From the NCBI GenBank assembly GCA_001970855.1, contig LSSN01004948.1, positions 1-25,953 on the forward strand: 25,953 nucleotides of DNA. The letters run 5' to 3'. Shown here one piece after another: positions 10,347-20,221 of this stretch. Positions within the stretch are counted from its first letter, which is position 1, and the number at the start of each line of letters is the position of its first letter. This DNA comes from Smittium culicis (Eukaryota; Kickxellomycota; Harpellomycetes; Harpellales; Legeriomycetaceae). Both the position numbers and the translations under genes were made by a program. The notes under the pieces were generated by a model that made no database searches, was not told the DNA's origin, and worked only from the letters and a program-made list of their open reading frames with translations.

Positions 10347-10499
10347 ATGAGGTTGAAAATTAAGTTTATATTGATTTTGACATTTGTATCATACCTAGTT
10401 GGAATAGCGCTGATTAACCAGCTAATCATTATCAATAAAAATTCCAAGACACAAATAACAACAATTCATGCAAAATGTAGCAAATGTTTGGCTATATAG
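10347..10499 (+). CDS. Small ORF with one predicted membrane segment, unidentified
   Basis: Fifty codons starting MRLKIKFILILTFVSYLVGI. A basic start is followed by a hydrophobic stretch (residues 7-29) and a polar tail with Cys-x-x-Cys near the end, ending in TAG. It has the shape of a signal anchor. It follows a T-rich TTTTTTTTCTTAG sequence (10312-10324) that could be a splice acceptor, so it might be an exon of a larger gene. No family recognised; chance ORFs of this size are common. Confidence 0.15.
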   Translation: MRLKIKFILILTFVSYLVGIALINQLIIINKNSKTQITTIHAKCSKCLAI

Positions 10500-10959
10500 A
10501 CTTTAGTTAAGAGGCTGTAGTAAAAAGTGTGAAAAGCGTGGAAAATGAGATATGCAATTTCTATCACATTGTCCAATAGTTCTACATTTTGGGATTAAGA
10601 TATAAACGATTCGAAGAATAAATAATGTGGCATTTAGATTCTAGTTTACTAAACGTGTCAAATAAATAAAAGATTCAATATTTATTTGCACTTAACTTCA
10701 TGTTGAGTTTATATAATTTTCTATATTGCTGATACATTTCAAAAAATATAAAATAATTTCCATAACGCAATATATAATTTTTAAAAAAAATAAGATTCGA
10801 CTAAAATTATTAAGCAAAATAATTTCTAATAACCATTCTTGAAAAAAAAAAAACGAATATTATTAAAAACATCAATAAGCTGAAAATTAAATGAAAATTT
10901 TAATCATAATAGCTTAATATCAATGTATTATTAATAATAATTAATAAAACATTTTAAAT

Positions 10960-11196
10960 TTATAGATTTATAAAATGAAATTCCATTTTTATCATACTTG
11001 GAAAATTTATATTGCTAGAGCTTCTATGAATATTTCTTGCGTTATAAATATTAGCCATAATATTTATATGAAAAATATGCCACACGGCTTGTTTAAAACA
11101 CACATTTTCATCTTCAAGTTGTGATAATACTCGCATCACCTCAAGATGACTTGGAATTCTATAAGAATACATATTGATAAGATTAAAAGATGACAA
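10960..11196 (-). CDS. Possible terminal exon or ORF, unidentified
   Basis: Minus-strand open frame of 78 codons with fairly even amino-acid use (middle: EVMRVLSQLEDENVCFKQAV). A splice-acceptor-like TATTCTTATAG precedes the codons for IPSHLEV (about 11161-11171). It could be the last exon of a gene whose other exons I cannot place, or a relic. No family recognised. Confidence 0.2.
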   Translation of the reverse strand: MSSFNLINMYSYRIPSHLEVMRVLSQLEDENVCFKQAVWHIFHINIMANIYNARNIHRSSSNINFPSMIKMEFHFINL

Positions 11197-11246
11197 AATT
11201 TAAAAATACAAGTTATTTTATATCTTACTATAAACAAATATATAAT

Positions 11247-11803
11247 AAAGAGTAAAAAGTGTTGCTTGTGAAGTTGGGTTAGTGTTTGGTACAAGCCACT
11301 CAAATAACTGTGGCAAACTTGATCATTCCCTTTCGCAATTAGTCAGAAATATGGCTAAACTCGGAAAATATACTACGGTGTGAAATAAAAAGCAGTTATC
11401 AGTCTGTAAAGTGATTATGAAAGGTGACTATGAATACTATCCCAAATTTGGATTTAGATATAAAAAATATTGAATCGACAATGGATGGCTAGAAGCACAT
11501 GAAGTGGTCTTTCATATCAAGGTAGCAGAATAAAAAAAAGGCGATAAATTTTAGATCCTCAGTTATACCAATAGAAATGAGAATAATATCATCAAAAATA
11601 AAAAAATAATTCATTTATTCAATTAAACTTTTGTATCTAATTGATATAATTATATAAATGAGGTATTTACAAATCTCTAGACCTGGTTAAAAAACATTAG
11701 ATTGAAATCATGTATATATTTATTTTTTTTACTAGAAAGTTGGTTCAAAGAAGGTGTTAAAGGAGATGAAATATTCAATTCTGGACAATATTCAAAATAT
11801 TAA
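11247..11803 (+). pseudogene. Broken GNAT-family N-acetyltransferase (YhbS-like)
   Basis: Three fragments in order match the GNAT fold of the YhbS type. First, about 11253-11385: CEVGLVFGTSHSNNCGK then SQLVRNMAKLGKYTTV, equivalent to the acetyl-CoA-binding motif A helix region, though the Q/RxxGxG/A loop is degraded to NNCGKLD. Second, about 11415-11533: KGDYEYYPKFGFRYKKY, the family hallmark GdpxYYxrFGF, then AHEVVFHIKVAE. Third, about 11738-11803: ESWFKEGVKGDEIFNSGQYS, the family's GLxGxVxYxxaF tail, preceded by the acceptor-like TTTTTTTTACTAG. In-frame stops fall after KYTTV and after YKKY. A 34-base GT..AG insert at the first break is shorter than any intron elsewhere here and would not keep frame. 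I read it as a relic that once had an intron before the last fragment. Confidence 0.5.
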
Positions 11804-12074
11804 GAAATCTTTTTAGAAGTATAAAATTGAATAGCCAATCAAAAAATCTGATGAAAAAAATAATTTTAAGTAGGGATGACGATTTTTGTTTTTATGATAA
11901 GTTCAAACGCTTTCTTTTTTAAGCTTAGCACCAGAGTTGGAGAGTTTTATAATGGCTTTTGTAAAATTATCATGGGCCTTGAGAAACCTAATAAATTTTT
12001 TTATTTTGAATGATAATTAGAAGAAAATTTATATACAGAAATTTTTTTAATAGACGATCAACACAATTATTGGA
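11804..12074. other. AT-rich spacer between the GNAT relic and the methyltransferase gene
   Basis: No coding signal. It likely includes the 3' untranslated region of the minus-strand methyltransferase gene. Confidence 0.4.
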
Positions 12075-13177
12075 CTATGATTCAATAACGAAAATTAAAT
12101 ACTTGCCATTTTTTTTATCGTTTGCAACAGATATATTTGAAACGACTTTAAATCCTACAAAATCACACAAGTAGTCTGAGAAGTTCTCTGGCTTTAATTT
12201 TATTTCGGAATAATTTTTATGCATTTCCTAAAAAATGATAATAGTTGATAATAACCTAATATTATGTATACGAAAATATTTGTTTAAAAAATTTTTTACC
12301 TCTGTTATTTTAGACCTTTTACGGTAACCGTCCCAAGGTTGAGGTTCTAAAATGAAATAACCACCTTTTTTTAAGGATGAGAATATTTTACGAAAAAAAC
12401 GTTGTATTCCTTCGTCGCCATTATTTAAATGAATCCACTTAGTAATACTAAGGCTTTATTTTATATTATATAAAAGAATAGAAATAATTGTTACAAAAGA
12501 GCATTAATTTAATATGAATTAAACAATTTGTAAAAGGAAAAATAAATATAGTGAACTTACGCAAATATAACATCAGCTTTTTCCGTAAAGATCCAATTAG
12601 TTTCATCATTCAAGTAATCAAGGTAGTAAAATTTGATTTTTTCAGATAAGCTTTGTCTTGTGGTTATTTTTTTATTATTTAAATTCTTGTTTAGTATAGT
12701 AAATGTTTCTTTTTTATCATTTTTTAAATCCTTACTATTACTGAAATCGTCCATTTTTCTCAATCGAGAAGGTCTACAAGGCAAGGTACCAAAGAGAATA
12801 GGCATCGAGATAGGAAAATAATTGTAATCTATACGCTTATCACAACAATTACTATTTCTTTGTGACTCAATCAACTCTATACTTTCGTTTTTTTTTATGT
12901 GATTCTGCAATGAATTAGCAAAGTATAAATTATTTCTTGCGGTTTTGATGAGATTCTGGTCTATATCGACACCAACTATTTCTGAAATAGAAAACTTTTT
13001 CGTGAGTTCTATAGTAAGGATTCCTGTATTGCAGCCTATATCGATACACATAGAATTGTCAAAAATTTCTTTTGGGATCGCGGAAAGGCGGGGATCATTT
13101 CTCCAGTCTCCAGGATTTCTGTAACCATAGTAGTTTGGGTAGTTTCCATGTCGAAGTCTTTTTTTTTCGGTATTCAT
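12075..13177 (-). CDS. BCDIN3: Bin3/MePCE-type RNA 5'-phosphate methyltransferase
   Basis: SAM-dependent enzyme of the family that methylates the 5' gamma-phosphate of small nuclear RNAs (7SK in animals; in fission yeast Bmc1 works with telomerase and U6 RNA). Minus-strand exons: 13177-12561, 12453-12300, 12227-12075. Introns of 107 and 72 bp are GT..AG, giving 307 aa, similar to compact fungal homologues and far shorter than human MEPCE (689 aa). Motifs: [20 protein letters not shown] (11-30, the family N-terminal signature), CIDIGCNTG (44-52, SAM motif I), GVDID (acidic residue for the SAM ribose), [33 protein letters not shown] (206-225), [12 protein letters not shown], and the closing [12 protein letters not shown] low-complexity Lys/Asn/Ser-rich insert lies at about 143-180. 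The start is the ATG at 13177, ten codons before the signature. Confidence 0.95.
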
Positions 13178-15150
13178 TCTAAGATATAAATTTTATTTTA
13201 TTTTATTTTATTTGTTTGAATAAGGGATACGAAGCAATAAAAGTTAATTTTTTTATGATTAGGTATGAAATTTGGATTAAACTGTAAACTAATTATAATT
13301 TTGTTAGACTTAATTGGCTGTATATGTTTTTTTTATTAATAATTTACTATTATTGTTTAAATTTTTACGAAATAGGCAAATTGTGTATTTTTTTTAAAAA
13401 AAGTCAATACTTTAAAGGCATTATACTATTTTAGCTCAAATAAATATAAAATATAAACTCTATAAGAATATACTCATAATCAAATTTTTCAATTAATACG
13501 ATATTTTTTTAGTCTTGTATAAAATATTGATATTTATTCGGCTTCGTTATTAGCCAAGTAGCATATCATATAGTAAATACTCTTGGTTTGTATAAGCTAA
13601 TTTATGTTATATTTTGAGACGAACTCAATGCCAATGGTCATTAAATATTATCTTTAATTATTTTATATATTATATATAACTTTATTCTGGATCAATAGAG
13701 TTCATTAAAAATTTATTTTAACTTTAATATCCTTAGCCTTACCGCGATGTATGCATTCAATCATTTTGAACTATCACATCTTGATAAATAAATATTCTAT
13801 TTTTAACAGATAAATTTAAACTAGATGTGGAATTCTTTAAAAAGAGCGCACTTGTATATATAAATAGTTACAGTGTATGAAATTTCATATTTTATTATTA
13901 TCCAATAAAAAAAAATAGTAATTCATTAGCAAATAATATTTTTAAAATGAAAAATTTAATAGTAAAATTAAATTTCCTAAAATACTCGATCGATAATTTA
14001 TCATTTTAAAATATTAATTCAAATGAACGTAAACTGCAACAAAGTGTTTTCTTTGTTCAGAATCACCCAGATAACAAAAATAATAATTTAAATTTTGTAG
14101 ATAAACATAATAGATCAAAAAAGAGAAACCTAATATAACTATAAAATGCATTGTTAAAATTTCAACTGTCTACTTGAAAAATATTATATTTATTTTAGAT
14201 TTTGAATGAGTAGTCAGCATATCATATTTGAGTTATATATAAGCCTTTTTAAATGCGCATATAACACTCACTGATTACATAATTGATATAATTTACTATG
14301 GTATTTATATCTATATTTTTATGAAGAGAGATATTCTGTCAGTAATATCTATCATCCTAAATTTTGGAAATTTCATAATATATGACGTTTCTATTTTAAA
14401 AATTCTACATTCTTATAAAATTAATCAAGTATTTTTAATTCCAAAAAATGATAAAAAAGTTCTTTTTAAATTATTCATGACCAAGAGTTGTTTTTAAAGA
14501 TAAAATAGCCTCTCTTGCTATTATATCACACCTTTCTCTTTATATTACCAATGAATTTTTATCTTTGATAGTATCACAATAACATTTAGATAATAATAAC
14601 AATAATAAAACTTTTTTTTTTTTTGCTTTTAAATTTATTTCTTTTATCAAAAATAGATTATTGGCTTCTGTATAATTGTAATTATAATGATTATAATTTA
14701 ATTTGTTAGAAGATACTAGGTGAGAGTAATAAAAGATGGATTTAAATAAAGGAAATGCTTTTTGGACAATATAACCTTTCCCTGAAAGGATTATGCTGAA
14801 TATAAATAGATATTTAGGATATAATTGAGTTTTTAGTATTATATTATACTGGTTTTGGATGAATTTAATGAACTGATAATAAATTTGAATAAAGACAGAT
14901 AAAAGATATATATAAGTATTCGGTGGATTGGTTCATTACCAATGAAATTACGACACATAAAGTTATATTACGAATTTCATTATAAAATATTTTTTTTAAA
15001 TAATTAAATATAATGTAAATTTAAAATTTTATCAGGTGGTAACTCTAGGGAAAACAAAATGGCCGAACCATTTTATTAGATAATAATAAATGTAAAACTA
15101 TGGTAAAAAAAATAAAAGAGAACCATAATGAACTATGTTATGTACAGAAA
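13178..15150. other. Long AT-rich gene-free stretch
   Basis: Nearly 2 kb upstream of the methyltransferase. It starts with a short TTTTA repeat (about 13192-13211). No convincing coding frames or RNA genes on either strand; mostly A/T runs and simple sequence. Confidence 0.5.
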
Positions 15151-15280
15151 CACTCTAGAACTTTATGGAACATTATGGAATACAATGTAACATCATAGAA
15201 CATCAATTAATACAATGGAACCTAATGGAACATCAAAGAACATCATATAACATTTTGGAATACAATGGAATAATATGGAA
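15151..15280 (+). repeat. Thirteen 10-bp tandem units ending in GAA, perfectly phased
   Basis: Thirteen consecutive decamers without a single insertion or deletion, rough consensus CATCATGGAA. Ten end in GAA; three (15181-15190, 15201-15210, 15241-15250) end in TAA. The GAA triplets therefore fall every 10 bp on one face of the helix, the spacing of step-type heat-shock elements. It lies directly upstream of a strong heat-shock element and TATA box. The minisatellite is plain in the sequence; the regulatory reading is inference. Confidence 0.85.
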
Positions 15281-15307
15281 TGTTACCCATAGATTATTTG
15301 CAGTCGC

Positions 15308-15331
15308 TTCTAGAACCTTCTAGAACATTTC
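15308..15331 (+). promoter_or_regulatory. Heat-shock element, five alternating TTC/GAA units
   Basis: TTC TA GAA CC TTC TA GAA CA TTT: alternating inverted pentamers (nTTCn/nGAAn), four perfect and one with a single mismatch. This is the binding array for trimeric heat-shock factor. The triplets sit on the same 5-bp grid as the GAA array ending at 15280. Confidence 0.75.
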
Positions 15332-15420
15332 ATAATATTCCGCAAGCTATTATTTGAAAATTATTAATAGTTTTATAACTATCTTTATTTAATAACATCA
15401 TTTAGATTTTTTTTCAAAAG

Positions 15421-15430
15421 TATAAAAGGG
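15421..15430 (+). promoter_or_regulatory. TATA box
   Basis: TATAAAAGGG, a near-ideal TATA box, 90 bp downstream of the heat-shock element and followed by a T/C-rich stretch suited to transcription start. The first downstream ATG with a short frame is at 15669 (MGKELG.., 16 codons). Confidence 0.6.
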
Positions 15431-15642
15431 TAACCTTTTTTTCATCTTTCTAAAAAATCTAAGTGTATTATTTATTTTATAATATTTATCCCACTAAATA
15501 TATATTATCCATATAATATTAAATAAATAACACTATCTTGGTCCTAGCCAATTTTTTAGTCAAATTTTTAGCCTTATTCAGTTTTAGTTTCAGTCTCAGT
15601 TCAACCTTAGGCCTGTCTTTACTCCTACCTTCGTGCCTAACA

Positions 15643-16600
15643 AACTAGCAACTGTCTGACATACAAATATGGGTAAAGAGTTGGGGGAACACAAGTATAT
15701 TTACAAAACACTTTGCTAAATTAATAAACAACAATACAATATTAATTCTAAAATCTATGGTGAATGAAGAGTATTGTCTGTGGTAAAACGATAGTTCTCG
15801 ACCACTGTACCTAATGAAAACCTAGAAAAAGGTACAAGGGAGTGTATATTAAAGTAATAATTAATTCATATAGGATATCATAATATTAAAACACTACATT
15901 ATATTCGAAAGCCTAGATCCTGAAGAATGTTCTGGATAATTGAAAACAAAGAGGATAATACATAAGCACAATACAAAGGGTAAAAATAAAGAAGAAATAA
16001 AATTCTATAAATACCTTAAGTCTGTCTGCCCCTTGTATCCGACTTCGACAAAATTGTTATTTTCTCTTGCAAATCTTTGTAAAAAAAGGAATTATTTATT
16101 ACCTACATCCTTAAAAATTACCCCTAAAACTAAAAAAAGAATAATTTTATTTCCAAACATTTATAGTACTCTATTAAGTATCGAATTCCAACAACAATAC
16201 AAAAAACAAAAAAAAGGACCACATCTGTAATCTTAAAAATCAGCCCAATAAATAAAAACAACTCCAAAAAAAATTACAACATGACAAAACTCCCCCCAAA
16301 AAAAACATACTTTTATATTATTCTATCTTATTTAATTTTTTAACCTAAATTTGAGTTTTATTGTTGTTTTTTTTATAAATCAAAAAAAAAAAAAAAACAG
16401 CTATACACCCAACAAGCAAGTAAATTTTTAGTATTAAAATTTCAGTAACAATGTTTGATAACTAAATCGATATAACTAACCTATATTTACAATCAGAAAC
16501 GAAAAAATACGCTGCAAATTTACATAAAATATTTGAAGTAAGAAAAAAATAAAACGCATTATTATTATGAGATTTCAAAAATTTTCAAAATTATTCAAAA
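15643..16600. other. Unassigned stretch upstream of the LINE relic
   Basis: Contains a Lys-rich open frame of 96 codons (15940-16230, plus) with no family resemblance, a poly-A run near 16382-16397 and purine-rich sequence. It may be the untranslated or ORF1 part of the LINE downstream, too decayed to tell. Confidence 0.3.
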
Positions 16601-16609
16601 CAACTACTT

Positions 16610-19600
16610 ATTCAGATGGCCCCCAAGATAGAAAGGAAGAGAATGGTGTATAATAAAACTGCATATAACAGAAATGGAACTGAAAGATGTATGGAACGTA
16701 ATAAATGAATACGAAAAAGGATACATATGGGAAAATTCTAGGGTTATCATGTCGAGAATCGACCACATAATAATACCAAAAAACCAGAGTATAAAATTTA
16801 AAGGCATTGAACTGATGAATTTCCCTTTCTCGGACCACAAACTAATGAGCATCAAAATGCGTTTAGGTAACAATTAATTTACAATAAATAAAAAAAAGAC
16901 CCTGAAAAATCTTCAGAAATATGGAAACTCAACAATTCAAACCCGAAGAATATAACCTATGTAAATAAAAAGACCACATAGCATAGAACACCACATCAAA
17001 AGAAATTCCCTAGATGATACAGAATTTGTGCATATGCTAACAAAAAATTAAGATATTTATTATTAAATCTGGAAAAGAGCAAAAAGCTGCTGAAAAAATT
17101 AATAATCTTCAAAAAAAATGTAGAAATTGAATACAATACATTGGGAGTATCCAATATCCCGCATAAAATAACTCAAAGAATTGAAAAATATAAAAGAGAG
17201 CTTTGAAAGCTGAAATTAAATAGAATAAATGGACTGGTAGTAAGATCAAGAGCTAAATGGAGCGAGTACAGAGAAAGATCCTCAAGATATTTTTTTTGGA
17301 TAATTAAAAAAAAATCAAAAAATTTCAAACTTAGATTCATTATATAAAGAAAAAAAAGAAGTAGCACACGTCTCAATAGAAATCGGAAAAAAAAAATCTG
17401 CCAATTTTACTCGAACCTACTTAGGAGTAAGATTAATAATCAATCTCAAATTATAATGCTAGAAAATTTACAGATAAAATTACCTCTGAACAAAACACAA
17501 CTCTATAATGTCTAATATAACTAATTGAAATGATAAAGGAAATAGTATAGAGCCCAAAATAGAAATCACCTAGCTTGGTCAGGCTTTTATATAAATTTTA
17601 TAAAAAATTCAAAAGCAGTGTTGCGAAAATACTAGAAAAAATATATAACAGTCAGTCATGTATTAATGAATTTAATGCGTTAAGCGAAAATACATAATTA
17701 TTATAGCTCTTAAAAAAAGACTTTAAAGAAAAAAAAATTGGAGATCAATAAGGCTTATTGCCTGTTATAAAAAAATAAAACAAAAATCTTATCTGGTAGA
17801 ATGAAAAAAATAAAAAAAAACATTTTTGGAGAATTCTAAGCTGGATTTATAAAAGGTAGATCAATATTTGAAAATATTACATAATTGAAATTTTTTACCG
17901 AACTATCATATAAAAATCCTGAAAAAATATGTGAATGTGTTATAAAATTGGACCAGGAAAAAGAATATGACAGTGTATGTGAGTATGTCTATATGCCTGG
18001 ATGAAAATTTTTTGAATAAATGAAAAAATAAATATGTTATAAAAAGCCTATACACTATTAATAAAGCAAGTATAAAAATTGGCAAACAAATATCTTGCTA
18101 CATATGCAAAACTAAAAGGCTTCAACAAGGTGACACCTTATATCCACTATTATATAGTATTTGATAGAACCGATGTAATTCATGATTAAAAAAAGTTGCA
18201 AGTTATAGGAAATGATAAATTGTTGATTAAATCTTAAGCATATCAAACGATATATCAATATTTATTATAGACAAAGATCAGATGATAATCACTAATAAAA
18301 TATTAAAACTACACTGCGAAGCTTCAGTTCTAAATTTATATAAAAAAAAATCAATAATGACACAAATAGGAAACCCAAAAGAAACAGTGAAATTCTCAGA
18401 ATAATGAATAATACCAAGATAGAATATAAATACTTGGGATTATATTTTTGCAAAATAGGCATCAAAAAACGGGCGAACACAGAGGAAGTAAAGTGCAAAA
18501 TTAAAATAAATAGTTGGAAGGATAGAAAAATATTTTTATGTGGTAAAATAGTTGTTAAAAATATCCAACTAATATCAAAACTGTGATATATTTCACATCT
18601 AATACCGTTTAACAAAAACTTCGTTTCAAATGTAAAAAAAAAAATTTGGCTTCATATGAAACACAAGAAAAAACGTAGTCTGATACTCCACGCTGAAAAA
18701 ATAAAATAAAAACAGAGAAATGGGACTATTGGATGCGGAGACACAAAATCAAAGCATATTTATAAAATTTTTCTAAGAATAGTTGTGCAAAAAAAAAAAA
18801 GCTGGTCTTAAACCTCAAACCGTGAAATGGAAAATAACATAGGCATACTATAATCATACAGTAAAAATAAAATAAACATACAGGAACTATTAATTGATAA
18901 TAAAAAATCAACCAGCAAAATTAAAAAATATTTCTTTATGAAATGCACAATTAAGATATTTTTAAAAACAGCAACGATTAATTACAATGACACTTCTAGC
19001 TGGGAATTAAATGATCTATGGAAAATAGAAATAAAATTCATTTACAATTTTATTGAGGTAAAAATAAACAAACCAGGTATTCAGATGCTCAATAATGAAA
19101 AAGTAACATGTTTAAGAATTTTATCAGGTATGGTATATAAATACGATGAAACAAATAATATTAAAAAATATATAATTTCTGCCAGAAAAAATGATATAAA
19201 ATTTGAAAAAATTCAAAATACTAGACTAATAAAAGAAATCACAACTGAAAACATTAAATATAATACAAAAAAGCCATAATACTATGCGGAGAAAATAAAA
19301 TCGAGAATACTATAAACCAGGACAATAAAAAAAGCATACAACAAATGAAAGCAAAAATAAATCGGTTTAAATTGGAACGACCCAGGAATATCAGAAAAAA
19401 TCACAGAAATTGATTAAACTCGTATACAAAAAAATGAAAATTGACTCAAAAATAATAAGTCACCTTTGGCCGCTCTATATAAGTTAAACGATAAATGCAT
19501 ATAAGCTGAATAAATGGCACCCATATAGTACAATAAAATATAGATTTAACTACTCCCTAGATGAAAAAGAAGACACTAAACATATATACTCAGAATTCCG

Positions 19601-19870
19601 AAACATGAAAGAATATTAGGTAAAAGTTTTAAAATCCATTAACGAAAAATCTATTAATAAAATAGCGACAGATAAAATATGCATCGAAAGGCAATTATTC
19701 GAAAGCTTAGGTGTATTTAAAAACGCTTTTCTAAATATTAAAATCTTACACGCAATAGAAATATGTTACATACATTGAGATAGAGTATATTTTTCGCTAT
19801 CAAAAATTAGACTCGAATCGCAAGGTCTATTCGAAAGATTGAAAGCCACAGCAGTAGACATGGGATAAAA
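16610..19870 (+). mobile_element. Decayed LINE (non-LTR retrotransposon) with endonuclease and reverse transcriptase relics
   Basis: Plus-strand fragments in LINE order, broken by stops and frameshifts. Apurinic-type endonuclease C-terminus, about 16641-16874: ELKDVWNVINEYEKGYIW, SRIDHIIIP and FSDHKLMSI (the SDH catalytic motif). Reverse transcriptase: AGFIKGRSIFENI (about 17840-17878), VIKLDQEKEYDSV (about 17939-17977, first catalytic Asp kept), KASIKIGKQIS and RLQQGDTLYPLLYSI (about 18064-18162). The YADD box has decayed to DKDQMIIT near 18270. Thumb/linker: KYLGLYF..WKDRKIFLCGKI (18420-18586). A C-terminal region resembling a zf-RVT segment (about 19440-19866) includes EDTKHIYSEFRNMKEY. 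The 5' part is missing or unreadable. It cannot be active. Confidence 0.85.
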
Positions 19871-20220
19871 GCAATTCCAAACCAAAAAGCCCTTCAAATT
19901 CGAAAAAATTTGGATTCGAATAAAAATCATGTGGTTTTTTTTTAAATTTTGAACTAGGAGAGTCTAGAAAAATTGAATTCAACTAGATTTGTGAAATTTA
20001 GTAGGATTTTTCTTTTACTTACATTTAATAACTTCAAATTTTTTTAGTAATTCATTAAAAAAACTCAATAAAAAAAAAAAGAGCTAACTAAATTTTTTTG
20101 CTGATAAATTTTAAAGTAAATATCTGACAATCTTGGCATCGTTTCTTATACATAATTATTTTATCAACTATAATATTTTCATTATTATACTTATTAAAGC
20201 TTTATTCGAAATATTATAGA
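19871..20220. other. AT-rich junction between two retroelement relics
   Basis: Follows the last LINE-like stop. Nothing coding. No clear poly-A tail or target duplication could be found to mark the LINE end. Confidence 0.35.
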
Positions 20221-20221
20221 T

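Larger units (their letters stand above)
15281..15642 (+). mobile_element. Possible solo LTR (TGTTA..TAACA) containing the heat-shock-like promoter
   Basis: A 362-bp stretch begins TGTTACCC and ends GCCTAACA, giving the inverted TGTTA/TAACA termini typical of LTRs. It contains a heat-shock element, a TATA box and a pyrimidine-rich leader, the layout of an LTR promoter. Against it: the flanks (TGGAA and AACTA) are not a target duplication, no second copy lies in the window, and no primer-binding site follows. It could equally be the promoter of a lost cellular heat-shock gene. Confidence 0.3.

Noticed and set aside
15121..15340. CRISPR array or coding repeat
   Set aside because: Units are 10 bp without spacers and rotate through all frames, so neither reading fits.
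15281..15436. Terminal inverted repeats GTTACCC / GGGTAAC of a DNA transposon
   Set aside because: A 7-base inverted match around a promoter with no target duplication; chance is sufficient.
15940..16230. 96-codon Lys-rich ORF as a real gene
   Set aside because: Composition follows the A-rich background and nothing in it resembles a family; mentioned only as part of the LINE upstream region.
18292..18911. Minus-strand hydrophobic ORFs over the LINE
   Set aside because: Complement of A-rich LINE coding DNA; the plus strand carries the thumb-domain relic.
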